The notes below the pieces were generated by a model. It searched no databases. It saw only the letters and a program-made list of their open reading frames with translations, and was not told where the DNA came from. From assembly GCF_002149925.1 (NCBI RefSeq), contig NZ_MSLT01000006.1:558001-622000 (forward strand): 64,000 nucleotides of DNA, given 5' to 3'. Source of the stretch: Thioflexithrix psekupsensis. GTDB lineage: Bacteria > Pseudomonadota > Gammaproteobacteria > Beggiatoales > Beggiatoaceae. The stretch's first letter is position 1, and every line of letters begins with the position of its first letter. This document shows positions 44,023 through 53,190 of this stretch, one piece after another. The translations under genes and the position numbers were made by a program.

Positions 44023-44664
44023 ATGAGCTTAAATGAAATGGTGGTGGATGCCTTTAACGGCTTAACCCCGAATTTAACCCAAATTTATCGTGACGCATCT
44101 CCCAGAACACTAGACGGCTGGCGGCGTGAACAGATTACATTGGTGAGTGGCAGTGGTGCATTGGCGTGCATCGTTCCGGGCGCGCACTTAGCGGCTTTGG
44201 GTGCGGATGTGATGTTTTTGATGAATCGTATGTCAACATGTAGTTTTGGTATTGGTGCGATTCGTGGTTTTGACACAGGCTGCGGCAATTTTTTAGAAAG
44301 CGAAGACTTCGCCAACGTATTAGCGGTGTGGTCTAAAGACAGTCAAGTGATGGCTGCCATCACCAGCAAAGGTGCAGCAGATTTAGCGATAAAAGTGGGC
44401 GGTAAAGTCGGCAGCAAGCTGATCGCCAAACACCTTGCGGTGGGGCTTGGCTTGATGGTGGGTAAGAAATTGGGCGGTAAATTAGGGGCGAAAGTGGGCG
44501 CGAAATTAGGCTCTAAATTCGCGGCGAAAGCAGGCGCAGGCATTATTCCCTTATTAGGGCCTATCGTGGGGGGTGGCATTAATGCTTATTTTGTCAGCAG
44601 CATTGCCGATGCCGCAGACGAATATTATCGCTTTAAATGCGACGTTTCACGCCGCTTACACTAA
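44023..44664 (+). CDS. glycine-zipper protein, unknown
   Basis: 213 residues from ATG 44023 (GAGGA 7 bases upstream). The N-terminal half is soluble-looking with a hydrophobic GALACIVPGAHLAALGADVM stretch. The C-terminal half has a repeated Gly-Lys pattern (GGKVGSKLIAKHLAVG, GKKLGGKLGAKVGAKLGSK) followed by IIPLLGPIVGGGINAYFVSS, close to the end of EcsC/DUF697-like proteins. Such zippers can insert into membranes. It is followed after 11 bases by a small membrane peptide. No annotated function; a membrane-active effector is only a guess. Confidence 0.6.
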   Translation: MSLNEMVVDAFNGLTPNLTQIYRDASPRTLDGWRREQITLVSGSGALACIVPGAHLAALGADVMFLMNRMSTCSFGIGAIRGFDTGCGNFLESEDFANVLAVWSKDSQVMAAITSKGAADLAIKVGGKVGSKLIAKHLAVGLGLMVGKKLGGKLGAKVGAKLGSKFAAKAGAGIIPLLGPIVGGGINAYFVSSIADAADEYYRFKCDVSRRLH

Positions 44665-44675
44665 GGAGAAATATC

Positions 44676-44882
44676 ATGATTCATTTTGCCTTAGTTCCAG
44701 TTGGATTATTGGTCGCCATTAAAGCCTATTTAATTGCTCATGGCACGGCTATCGCCACCAAAATTATTATTGCCGCTATCATTGCATGGATGGCAGGAAA
44801 TTCTCCTAAAAAAGCCGCGTTAAAAGCAGGCGCAACTGAATCCGCGGCCGATTTATTACAAGATTTTTTTAATGGTCGTTAA
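44676..44882 (+). CDS. small membrane peptide
   Basis: 68 residues from ATG 44676, with a perfect AAGGAG upstream (44663-44668). Two hydrophobic stretches (FALVPVGLLVAIKAYLIAHG, ATKIIIAAIIAWMAG) and a helical C-terminus (KKAALKAGATESAADLLQDF). Unknown family. It is 11 bases after the glycine-zipper gene and ends just before a terminator, so the two are co-transcribed. Confidence 0.6.
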   Translation: MIHFALVPVGLLVAIKAYLIAHGTAIATKIIIAAIIAWMAGNSPKKAALKAGATESAADLLQDFFNGR

Positions 44883-44895
44883 GCCATTTTAACAA

Positions 44896-44935
44896 AAAAA
44901 CGTTACCTCATTTGGGGTAACGTTTTTATTTTTTC
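44896..44935 (+). terminator. rho-independent terminator
   Basis: ACGTTACCTC (44901-44910) pairs with GGGGTAACGT (44915-44924) around an ATTT loop, with flanking A-run and T-run that extend the stem and give the U-tract. It ends the glycine-zipper/small-peptide unit. Confidence 0.9.
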
Positions 44936-45046
44936 TATACGCAATGCTTTAAAAATCTTAATTCAAACCATCCTTAGTGGGTTTTAAGTCAAAAAAATCC
45001 GCGCGAGATGTTTTGAGCTTGTTTGGTAATAAATACCAGATTATTT

Positions 45047-46582
45047 TTATTCCCGAACAGGCGACTGTAAATCCATGTGTTCTAAACGAAAGCCCATTAA
45101 AAATAAGCTCGCGCCATAAATCGCCATGCCTAAGAAAATCCATAAAAATAATCCAGTCACACGCTCAAAAATAGACGCATTAAACCAAAATTGCGCATCC
45201 CCCGCTCCCCACCATAAAACCACCCCCATCATCACACAAGACCCACCCACTTGTAACAATAAACGCGGCCAATGAGAAAGTGGCATAAAAACATGATTTT
45301 TTCTTAAACTAAAATACAATAAAGCCGCATTTAATAAAGCCGCTAATGAAGTGGCTAATGCCAATCCTGTGTGTTGCAGAGGAATAATAAATAATAAGTT
45401 TAAAGTCATATTCGCCACCATCGCCATAATGGCAATGCGCACCGGCGTGCGAGTGTCCTGACGCGAATAAAAACCCGAAGCCAACACCTTAATCAACACA
45501 AAAGCCGGTAAACCCACCGCATAAGCCATTAAACTATAACTGGTCATCGTGACATCGTGTTGCGAAAATTGACCGTAATTAAACAAGGTCGCCAACATAG
45601 GAATAGCCAAAAGCATTAAACCTAACATGGCCGGTAAAGTCACCACAAAAACCCAGCGTAAAGCCCAATCTAATGTCGCATTAAACAAAGTCATTTCTTT
45701 TAAAGCGACTGTTTTCGATAAATTAGGTAAAATAACAGTGGCTAATGCCAAACCAAAAACGCCCACAGGAAATTCCATCAACCGATCCGAATAATAAAGC
45801 CAAGATACACTGCCCGTCACCAGAAAAGAAGCCATTAAAGTATCGACTAATAAATTAATTTGCGTCACCGAAACACCCAATAATGCAGGTAACATTAACG
45901 TATAAATTCGCTTCACTCCCGCATCCTGCCAATCGATTCGCGGCCGCGGCAACATCCCCAAACGACGCAAAAAAGGCAATTGAAACAACAACTGCACGAT
46001 TCCCGCCACAAAAACCCCCCACGCCAATGCCGTAATAGGCTCATCAAAATAAGGCGCAAACACCGTGGCCGCCACAATTAAACAAATATTTAATAAAACA
46101 GGCGTAAAAGCAGGAATAGAAAAATAGCCAAAAGTATTTAAAATACTTCCTGCAAAAGCCGTTAATGCCACGAATAATAAATAAGGGAAAGTAATGCGTA
46201 ATAGATCAATCGTTAATTGATATTTATCGCCGTGTTGAGTAAAGCCAGGGGCGAAAATTAACACCAGAATTGGAGCCAGTATTAAACCCGATAATGTCAC
46301 TAAAAATAACACACTGGCCATTGTCCCAGCGACACGGTCAACCAAATGCTTGACTTCTTGTGGATCGCGTTGGGCTTTATACTCACTTAATACGGGAACA
46401 AAAGCCTGAGAAAATGCCCCCTCCGCAAACAATCGCCGCATAAAATTAGGAATTTTAAAAGCCACTAAAAACGCATCTGTACTCGCCCCCGCCCCAAAAC
46501 TGTGAGCAATCACCACGTCGCGCATAAAACCCATAATACGCGAAATTAAGGTCACTCCACCGACAGTGGCAGCCGATTTCAT
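45047..46582 (-). CDS. murJ: lipid II flippase MurJ
   Basis: 511 residues, the same length as E. coli MurJ, with about 14 membrane segments. The N-terminus KSAATVGGVTLISRIMGFMR-D and the AFKIPNFMRRLFAEGAFSQ-AF block are diagnostic. The essential arginines lie in FMRDVV and NFMRRLF. It moves lipid II across the inner membrane for peptidoglycan synthesis. It stands 105 bases after moeA. Confidence 0.96.
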   Translation of the reverse strand: MKSAATVGGVTLISRIMGFMRDVVIAHSFGAGASTDAFLVAFKIPNFMRRLFAEGAFSQAFVPVLSEYKAQRDPQEVKHLVDRVAGTMASVLFLVTLSGLILAPILVLIFAPGFTQHGDKYQLTIDLLRITFPYLLFVALTAFAGSILNTFGYFSIPAFTPVLLNICLIVAATVFAPYFDEPITALAWGVFVAGIVQLLFQLPFLRRLGMLPRPRIDWQDAGVKRIYTLMLPALLGVSVTQINLLVDTLMASFLVTGSVSWLYYSDRLMEFPVGVFGLALATVILPNLSKTVALKEMTLFNATLDWALRWVFVVTLPAMLGLMLLAIPMLATLFNYGQFSQHDVTMTSYSLMAYAVGLPAFVLIKVLASGFYSRQDTRTPVRIAIMAMVANMTLNLLFIIPLQHTGLALATSLAALLNAALLYFSLRKNHVFMPLSHWPRLLLQVGGSCVMMGVVLWWGAGDAQFWFNASIFERVTGLFLWIFLGMAIYGASLFLMGFRLEHMDLQSPVRE

Positions 46583-46687
46583 TAATTTTTTACTCAGAAT
46601 AAAAACCTCATCGTGGTGTCATTGAATTTAAAAAAATTTATTGCATTGTTGCATTATCGCAATAGTAAGCCATTAAGTCCGCACCGC

Positions 46688-47950
46688 TCACAATAACCCA
46701 GAAAAAGGCTGCACCGTCACCCAATCTCCAGCCGCTACAGTGCCTTGTGTTTCGGGGAGCAGAATAAAACAATTCCCCTCACTCATCGAACGTAAAATGC
46801 CTGATCCTTGTTGATGACTGATTTCAACACACCATTGACCCGTTTCATCTTGACTTAAAAAACCCCGCGGGAATTCTGAACGGCCGGGCTTTTTCTTAAA
46901 AGTAAATAAACTTTTCGCTTGAATAGTCGGCGTAATTAACGGATTTATTTCGCCTTGTAAATAGCGCAACAACGGCAACACAAATTGATAAAACGTCACC
47001 ATCACCGCCACAGGATTACCGGGCAACCCTAAAAAAGCCATATTTTTAACCTGTCCAAACGCCAAAGGACGGCCGGGCTTCATGGCAATTTTCCAAAAAG
47101 CAATATTACCCAATTCGGACAATACCGCTTTGGTAAAATCTGCTTCTCCCACTGAAACGCCCCCCGACGTAATGAGTACATCGGCATGACTGGCCGCTTG
47201 TTGTACTGCATCGGTGAGAATGGCGCGATCATCGCGTACCACACCCATGTCGATCACTTCCACGCCGGCACGCATTAACATCCCGTATATCGTATAACGA
47301 TTGCTGTCGTAAATCTGCCCTTCTTGTAAAAATTCACCTAAACTACGCAATTCATCACCGGTAGAAAAAAAAGCCACCCGCAATCTACGTATCACTTTTA
47401 CTTCTACAATACCCAAAGAAGCCAATAAACCCAACTCCGGCGGTAAAATCAAGCGTCCAGCCGACAACACCGGCTCTCCGCAGGCTAAATCTTCGCCGGC
47501 ATGGCGTACATTTTGGCCGGGGCGTTCTTGCGCACTGATCTGTATCCAATCGCCATCAACGCGCACATTTTCTTGCATGACTACAGTGTCTGTGCCATCG
47601 GGTAAACACGCACCCGTCATAATACGCACACACTGCCCTGCCGGGACTGTATCCGCAAACGGTCGCCCCGCCCACGCCACTCCGATTTGTCGTAAGGTAA
47701 CGCTCCCCTCCGCGGGCAAATCCGCGCCACGCAAGGCGTAACCATCCATTGCTGCATTCGTATGCGATGGAACATTGATAGGACAAACAATCACTTGTGC
47801 CAAAACTCGCCCCAAAGCCTGACGTAATGGCACATATTCCGTTTCGGTCAAAGGGCGCAATGCCGCATACATTTGCGCCAAAGCCTGTTCAACACGCAAC
47901 ACGCCAATATCCTGATCATCGGCACAACTGGGTTGTTTTGTGAAATTCAT
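46688..47950 (-). CDS. moeA: molybdopterin molybdenumtransferase
   Basis: 420 residues. Family blocks: VPSHTNAAMDGYALRG near residue 62, GACLPDGTDTVVMQENV near 110, GDELRSLGE near 195, VLITSGGVSVGEADFTKAVL near 265 and MKPGRPLAFGQ near 305. MoeA inserts molybdate into the adenylylated molybdopterin, giving Mo cofactor. No other moa/mob genes are nearby. Placed between ftsX and murJ. Confidence 0.95.
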   Translation of the reverse strand: MNFTKQPSCADDQDIGVLRVEQALAQMYAALRPLTETEYVPLRQALGRVLAQVIVCPINVPSHTNAAMDGYALRGADLPAEGSVTLRQIGVAWAGRPFADTVPAGQCVRIMTGACLPDGTDTVVMQENVRVDGDWIQISAQERPGQNVRHAGEDLACGEPVLSAGRLILPPELGLLASLGIVEVKVIRRLRVAFFSTGDELRSLGEFLQEGQIYDSNRYTIYGMLMRAGVEVIDMGVVRDDRAILTDAVQQAASHADVLITSGGVSVGEADFTKAVLSELGNIAFWKIAMKPGRPLAFGQVKNMAFLGLPGNPVAVMVTFYQFVLPLLRYLQGEINPLITPTIQAKSLFTFKKKPGRSEFPRGFLSQDETGQWCVEISHQQGSGILRSMSEGNCFILLPETQGTVAAGDWVTVQPFSGLL

Positions 47951-47999
47951 AGCGATACCAAAATAAAATCATTCATAAAAATTTTTGCCTAAAGCCGAT

Positions 48000-49028
48000 T
48001 TAACGCGGATTAATATCGCGCAAATGTCGCCCCACGGCCAACCACGCGCCCGCTAAACCTAAAAAAATCCCAGCCGCTAATAATAATAAACTGCTACGCC
48101 AATCAAAACGCATTAACGTAAATTCACTATAATAAAGCGCAGTTAATTGCTGCACCGGATGTTCTAATAAAGCAAAAGCCAAATAAACCAATAACCACGC
48201 GATAATCGCCCCCAATAAACCATACCAAAAACCGCTGTATAAAAATGGGCGACGAATAAAGCCATCGGTTGCGCCAAAGAGTTTATTAATTTCAATTTCT
48301 TCGCGGCGATTTTCAATGGACAAACGAATGGTATTGCCCACCACTAATAATACTGTTAATGCCAATAATCCCGCTAACACCAATACGCCCCGTTTGGCAA
48401 TTTCTAACATAGCCGATAAACGCTGCAACCAACGCATATCGTGTTGAGCAATATCGACGGCAGGCAATTGGGCTAAATCGTCTAACAAACTTTGGGGAGG
48501 CGCATGGCCTTCAGTCGTTTGTTTTGGTTGAATGACTAATACCGCAGGCAGGGGGTTTTGATTTAAAGCGGTTAATGCGTCGGAAAATCCCGATAAATTT
48601 CGGTATTCTTGCAAGGCTTGTTCTGGCAAAATCACTTGTACACTTTGAATATCAGCACGTTGTGACAACTGATCAGACAGAGTTTGGATGGCTTCAGGCG
48701 TGGCATCGGCTTGTAAAAACAAGGAAATTTGCAGCGTTCCGCCCCAATTTCGACTGATATTCTGCACATTTTCCAACAACAAATAAAATCCCGCCGGCAA
48801 CGCTAAGGCCACCCCAATCACGGCCGCAGCCATGATATTTTGCAAGGGCGCACGGGCAAATTGTCCCAAACTGGAAAAAAAAACGTAAAAGTGATGGGTC
48901 AGCCACGCATGACTGCCGGTGCTGTTGTTATTCGCGGCAGTACGCGGCTTGGCGGCGGGAGCTTTGGGAGGCGCGGGCGGCCGATACGGTGTAGTGCTAC
49001 GCGAAGCAGAGGGACGTGCAACTTTCAT
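48000..49028 (-). CDS. ftsX: cell division protein FtsX
   Basis: 342 residues, four membrane segments. A 45-residue Pro/Ala-rich cytoplasmic extension (APPKAPAAKPRTAANNN) is longer than usual. The extracellular region has TLQISLFLQADATPEAIQTL, and TM2-TM4 lie in the last 150 residues. With FtsE it regulates amidase activation at the septum. The ftsE stop and the ftsX start are directly adjacent (49029/49028). Confidence 0.95.
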   Translation of the reverse strand: MKVARPSASRSTTPYRPPAPPKAPAAKPRTAANNNSTGSHAWLTHHFYVFFSSLGQFARAPLQNIMAAAVIGVALALPAGFYLLLENVQNISRNWGGTLQISLFLQADATPEAIQTLSDQLSQRADIQSVQVILPEQALQEYRNLSGFSDALTALNQNPLPAVLVIQPKQTTEGHAPPQSLLDDLAQLPAVDIAQHDMRWLQRLSAMLEIAKRGVLVLAGLLALTVLLVVGNTIRLSIENRREEIEINKLFGATDGFIRRPFLYSGFWYGLLGAIIAWLLVYLAFALLEHPVQQLTALYYSEFTLMRFDWRSSLLLLAAGIFLGLAGAWLAVGRHLRDINPR

Positions 49029-49700
49029 TTATGGTTGTGGTACTGTATCACCAATCAGGTTGCCTTCTTGTAAAATTAATGTGCGACAACCCATCGTCTT
49101 AATAAGATTGAGTGCGTGCGACGCAATCAGTACCGTCACACCCACTCGATTAAATTCACGGAATAACTCCATGATTTCTAAAGCCATTGCAGGGTCTAAA
49201 TTGCCTGTCGGTTCATCCGCCAATAACACAGGGGGTTTATGCACCACCGCTCGCGCAATGCCTACGCGCTGTTGTTGACCGCTGGAAAGGGTAATGGGGT
49301 AACTTTTTTCTTTATTCAACAAGCCCACTTTGTCCAACGCCGCTCGCACCCGTCGCCGAATTTCTGGCAAACGAAAACCCGCAATCACCAAAGGTAAGGC
49401 CACATTGTCAAACACGGTGTAATCCGCAAGCAGACGATGTTCTTGAAAAGTCATCCCAATACTACGGCGTAAATCAGGAATTCGACTCCGCGGCAAGCGG
49501 GTTAAATATTGTCCATTGACCAAAACTTGCCCAATTGTACAACGCTCAATCAGAGGAATTAAACGCAATAAGGTACTTTTCCCCGCACCCGAATGTCCCG
49601 TTAAAAATACCATTTCGCCTCGATCCACGTGAAAATTCACCTGTTTTAAGGCATCGTAACCATTGGGATAACGTTTGGTCACATCGGTAAAAGTGATCAT
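49029..49700 (-). CDS. ftsE: cell division ATP-binding protein FtsE
   Basis: 223 residues with full ABC motifs: Walker A TGHSGAGKSTLLRLI near residue 36, signature LSSGQQQRVGIARAVV near 140, Walker B PPVLLADEPTGNLDP near 158, and H-loop IASHALNLI. It pairs with FtsX. In the conserved ftsY-ftsE-ftsX order. Confidence 0.96.
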   Translation of the reverse strand: MITFTDVTKRYPNGYDALKQVNFHVDRGEMVFLTGHSGAGKSTLLRLIPLIERCTIGQVLVNGQYLTRLPRSRIPDLRRSIGMTFQEHRLLADYTVFDNVALPLVIAGFRLPEIRRRVRAALDKVGLLNKEKSYPITLSSGQQQRVGIARAVVHKPPVLLADEPTGNLDPAMALEIMELFREFNRVGVTVLIASHALNLIKTMGCRTLILQEGNLIGDTVPQP

Positions 49701-49709
49701 AATGCTCGT

Positions 49710-50741
49710 TTAAGCCGCAGATTCTCGATTAAATAACGCATCAACAAATTCTTCTGCAACAAAAGGCCGTAAATCGTCGATGCCCTCGCCCACGCCAATA
49801 AAACGAATGGGCAATTTTAATTGTTGTGCCACCGCAAAGACAATGCCACCTTTTGCCGTGCCATCTAATTTGGTCAACGCAATCCCCGAAACCGCAACCG
49901 CTTGGTGAAATAAACGCGCTTGGCTTAACGCATTTTGTCCCGTCCCCGCGTCTAACACCAGTAACACTTCATGGGGAGCTTGGGGATCGATTTTGTTGAG
50001 TACTCGTTTTACTTTTTTCAATTCTTCCATTAAATTATCTTTGGTCTGCAAACGGCCAGCGGTGTCTGCAATGAGTACATCGACACCGCGAGAGGTGGCC
50101 GCTTGTAATCCATCAAAAATCACCGAAGCCGAATCAGCGCGGCCACTTTGGGCAATGACGGGGACTTGATTACGTTCTCCCCAGACTTGCAATTGTTCTA
50201 CAGCAGCGGCTCTGAAGGTATCTCCAGCCGCTAAGAGGACAGATAAACCTTGATGTTGATAATAATGAGCGAGTTTACCAATCGTTGTGGTTTTGCCCGC
50301 GCCATTGACTCCCACCATAAGTATCACATAAGGTTTACCTGATTCGGCGCGCGGCGGAATCACTAACGGTTGTGTCACTGGTGCGATGATCGCGGTCATG
50401 TCCGCTTTTAATGTGTTAAATAAGGATTGCGGATCAGTGAGTTCTTTACGGGATAAACGTTGTGTTAATCCATTGATCAAGGTTTGTGTTGCGTCAACGC
50501 CCACATCCGCGCTTAACAATAGCGTTTCAATTTCGTCTAACAAATCATCATCAATGGTTTTACGTCCTAAAATCAAGTTTTGTAGTCCTTGACTCAAGGA
50601 ATGGCGCGTGCGACTCAAGCCTTGTTTTAAACGTTGTAACCAACTGCGACGCGGTGTTTCTTCGGTCGAAACGTTGGGTGTGCTGACGACTTCAGTTTCT
50701 GCTACCGTTTCAGGGGTTTTATTTTTGCCAAATCCAAACAT
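49710..50741 (-). CDS. ftsY: signal recognition particle receptor FtsY
   Basis: 343 residues. A short charged N-terminal region (residues 1-60) replaces the long acidic A domain of E. coli (497 residues in total). NG domain: N part LLDEIETLLLSADVGVDATQ, G1 GVNGAGKTTTIGKLAHYY near 143, DTFRAAAVEQLQVWGER near 172, DTAGRLQTKDNLMEELKKVK near 225, TKLDGTAKGGIVFAVAQ near 290. It docks ribosome-SRP complexes at the membrane. Followed after 9 bases by ftsE. Confidence 0.96.
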   Translation of the reverse strand: MFGFGKNKTPETVAETEVVSTPNVSTEETPRRSWLQRLKQGLSRTRHSLSQGLQNLILGRKTIDDDLLDEIETLLLSADVGVDATQTLINGLTQRLSRKELTDPQSLFNTLKADMTAIIAPVTQPLVIPPRAESGKPYVILMVGVNGAGKTTTIGKLAHYYQHQGLSVLLAAGDTFRAAAVEQLQVWGERNQVPVIAQSGRADSASVIFDGLQAATSRGVDVLIADTAGRLQTKDNLMEELKKVKRVLNKIDPQAPHEVLLVLDAGTGQNALSQARLFHQAVAVSGIALTKLDGTAKGGIVFAVAQQLKLPIRFIGVGEGIDDLRPFVAEEFVDALFNRESAA

Positions 50742-50798
50742 AATGATCCAAGGGGCTATGTATTTTTTGTTGGGTAGAACGAGAGAATAACACGTTGA

Positions 50799-51794
50799 TT
50801 AAACAAACAATTCCGCTAACACCCGCTCCGGCGATAAATCCCGCAAACAACGCAAATGTTGCAACGGACATTGTCTTTTAAAACAAGGACTACACGGCAA
50901 GGATAAACTGATCACCGTCGCCTGCGGATGCAAAGGGGGAGTCATTTTTGGATCAGAAGAACCAAATAAGGCAATTAATCGCCGATCCAATGCGGCTGCG
51001 AGGTGCATTAACCCCGAATCATTACTGATCACCACCTGTGCTAAGGCTAATAAATCCACAGCCTCGGTTAAATGGGTGCGACCGCATAAATTAATCACGT
51101 GGGGATGGTTAGCTTGTTTTACAATTATTTGCGCGCTGGCCGCATCTTTTTGTGAACCGAATAACCACACTTGCCCATTTTTTTGTTGTGCGTAGGTTTT
51201 AGCCACAATGGCGAAATACTCAGCAGGCCAGCGTTTTGCTTCTCCGTACTCCGCTCCCGCTGCCAACGCCAATAAGGGACGCGTGGGATCATACGCTAAT
51301 TGTAAGCGCGACAAAGCCGCATCCGCCGCGTGAGGGTGTAAGCGAGGATACGGTAAAGTGGCCGTTTCCACTCCCGCCAAAGCAACAAACTGCTCAACGG
51401 TACGCGGAGTGCGGGTTTTGTCTAAATGGTAAACGTCATTGAGCAGCCCATAACGCCATTCCCCTAAGTAACCTGTGCGCTGTGGAATTTTCGCCCAAAA
51501 GGGAATTAAGGCCGATTTCCACGAATTCGGTAAAACAATCGCCTGTTGATAAACGACTGATTGTAATTTTTTTCCCCACATTCGCCGCTCCGACCAGCCG
51601 AAACGACCGTGTGCCAGATCATGTGTCCACGTTTGGCGTACTTCTGGCATTCGTTGCAACAAGCCTTCGCTCCACTGCGGAGCCAATACGTCAATCTGGC
51701 ACATCGGCTGTTGTTGGCGCAAGACCATCAACAGGCTTTGCGCCATCACCATATCGCCTACCCATGAGGGGCCAACCAGTAAGATTTGTCTCAC
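50799..51794 (-). CDS. waaF: lipopolysaccharide heptosyltransferase II (GT9)
   Basis: 331 residues. Start MRQILLVGPSWVGDMVMAQS, then AGAEYGEAKRWPAEYFAIVA near residue 180 and NDSGLMHLAAALDRRLIALF-GSSDP near 260, the GT9 nucleotide-sugar site. It adds the second heptose to the LPS inner core. The waaF/zinc-finger/ilvE order seen here is common in gammaproteobacteria. Confidence 0.92.
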   Translation of the reverse strand: MRQILLVGPSWVGDMVMAQSLLMVLRQQQPMCQIDVLAPQWSEGLLQRMPEVRQTWTHDLAHGRFGWSERRMWGKKLQSVVYQQAIVLPNSWKSALIPFWAKIPQRTGYLGEWRYGLLNDVYHLDKTRTPRTVEQFVALAGVETATLPYPRLHPHAADAALSRLQLAYDPTRPLLALAAGAEYGEAKRWPAEYFAIVAKTYAQQKNGQVWLFGSQKDAASAQIIVKQANHPHVINLCGRTHLTEAVDLLALAQVVISNDSGLMHLAAALDRRLIALFGSSDPKMTPPLHPQATVISLSLPCSPCFKRQCPLQHLRCLRDLSPERVLAELFV

Positions 51795-51804
51795 GTGAGA
51801 ATAT

Positions 51805-52023
51805 TTACGCGGCTTGGGAAGCGTGATCGGTTAAAACATATTCCGTACCACAATAAGGGCAGCGAATTCGTCCGTTTTTAGTTTCATTGATGGGTAAAAA
51901 AACCCGCGGGTGCGAATTCCACAAACTGGTTCCGGGCAGCGGACAATGCAAGGGTAAATCGGCTTGTTTGACTTCACACAGTTTTTTATCATTGGGCGTG
52001 AGATTAGTTTTGGGATGGCTCAT
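51805..52023 (-). CDS. zf-CHCC zinc-finger protein
   Basis: 72 residues. HCPLPGTSLWNSHPRVFLPI and GRIRCPYCGTEYVL hold the C-H-C-C zinc ligands (Cys, His, Cys, Cys), as in NDUFS6-like proteins. Function unclear in bacteria. Tightly placed between ilvE (21 bases) and waaF (10 bases). Confidence 0.9.
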   Translation of the reverse strand: MSHPKTNLTPNDKKLCEVKQADLPLHCPLPGTSLWNSHPRVFLPINETKNGRIRCPYCGTEYVLTDHASQAA

Positions 52024-52044
52024 TTTATGTTCCTTTTAGACAAA

Positions 52045-52971
52045 TTAAACAACGGTCAACCAATCCGCATGATCAGGATGGCGGCCTTGAACAGCATCAA
52101 AATAAAGGGTTTGCAATTGTTCCGTGATCGGCCCCCGCGTACCTGAACCAATGGCACGGCGATCTAATTCTCGAATCGGAGTCACTTCAGCCGCTGTTCC
52201 AGTAAAAAAGGCTTCGTCAGCGATATACACTTCATCGCGTGTGATGCGTTTTTCAATCACCGTTAAATCTAAAGATTTTGCCAACGTTAAAATAGTCGCA
52301 CGGGTAATGCCATTTAATGCTGAGGTTAAATCGGGCGTATAAAGCACGCCATCTCGAATAATAAAAATATTTTCTCCGCTGCCCTCTGCCACGTAGCCTT
52401 CCGCATCTAACAATAAGGCTTCGTCGTAACCACAGGCTAAGGCTTCTTGTAAGGCTAACATAGAATTCATGTAATTGCCGTTGGCTTTGGCTTTGCACAT
52501 GGTAATATTGACATGATGGCGCGTGTAAGAAGACGTGCGCACACGAATACCTTGTTCTAAAGCCTGATTGCCTAAATACGTTCCCCATGTCCACGCGGCC
52601 ACCATGACGTGTACTTTTAAATTATCGGCACGTAATCCCATGCCTTCTGATCCGTAAAAACACATGGGACGGATATAAGCGGTGTCTAAACCATTTTCCC
52701 GTACCACTTGCACAATGGCTTGATTTAACGTGTCTTTATCGCAAGGCATAGGCATATTTAAAATATGTGCCGAATCGAATAAACGGCGCGTGTGTTCGGG
52801 CAGGCGAAAAATCGCCGTACCGCGGGGCGTTTGGTAAGCGCGCACGCCTTCAAAAACGCCCATACCGTAATGCAATGTATGGGTTAAAACATGGACTTTT
52901 GCCTCGCGCCACGGCACCATTTCCCCATCCAACCAGATGACCCCGTCTCGATCTGCCATTGTCATGGCCAT
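52045..52971 (-). CDS. ilvE: branched-chain amino acid aminotransferase
   Basis: 308 residues, E. coli-like throughout: GVIWLDGEMVPWREAKVHVL, LHYGMGVFEGVRAYQTPRGT, CKAKANGNYMNSMLALQEAL (PLP lysine in this block), GSGENIFIIRDGVLYTPDL, DEAFFTGTAAEVTPIRELD. It transaminates the last step of Ile, Leu and Val synthesis. AGGAG 6-10 bases upstream of the ATG at 52971. Confidence 0.95.
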   Translation of the reverse strand: MAMTMADRDGVIWLDGEMVPWREAKVHVLTHTLHYGMGVFEGVRAYQTPRGTAIFRLPEHTRRLFDSAHILNMPMPCDKDTLNQAIVQVVRENGLDTAYIRPMCFYGSEGMGLRADNLKVHVMVAAWTWGTYLGNQALEQGIRVRTSSYTRHHVNITMCKAKANGNYMNSMLALQEALACGYDEALLLDAEGYVAEGSGENIFIIRDGVLYTPDLTSALNGITRATILTLAKSLDLTVIEKRITRDEVYIADEAFFTGTAAEVTPIRELDRRAIGSGTRGPITEQLQTLYFDAVQGRHPDHADWLTVV

Positions 52972-53190
52972 TGTGACTCTCCTTTCATCAAAACTAAATT
53001 CCTAACTTACGCAATAATAACAGAGATAACCCCCCTGTTTTTAATCACGTGATGTTATCCCTTGTTTCTCTTTAAAGCAACGATGTCAGTGAAAAGAAAA
53101 AGTACTCACCGACACACAGCCACTATACGGGCTATTTCGTAGTTCAAGCGCACACCCCGATTTCATAGCCAAAAGGAGTTTAGGCGACTG

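Noticed and set aside
44958-45174. Short frames on both strands at the end of murJ
   Set aside because: They overlap the murJ C-terminus or non-coding sequence and show no start signals.
48840-49278. Plus-strand frames across ftsX/ftsE
   Set aside because: Antisense shadows of two clearly conserved genes.
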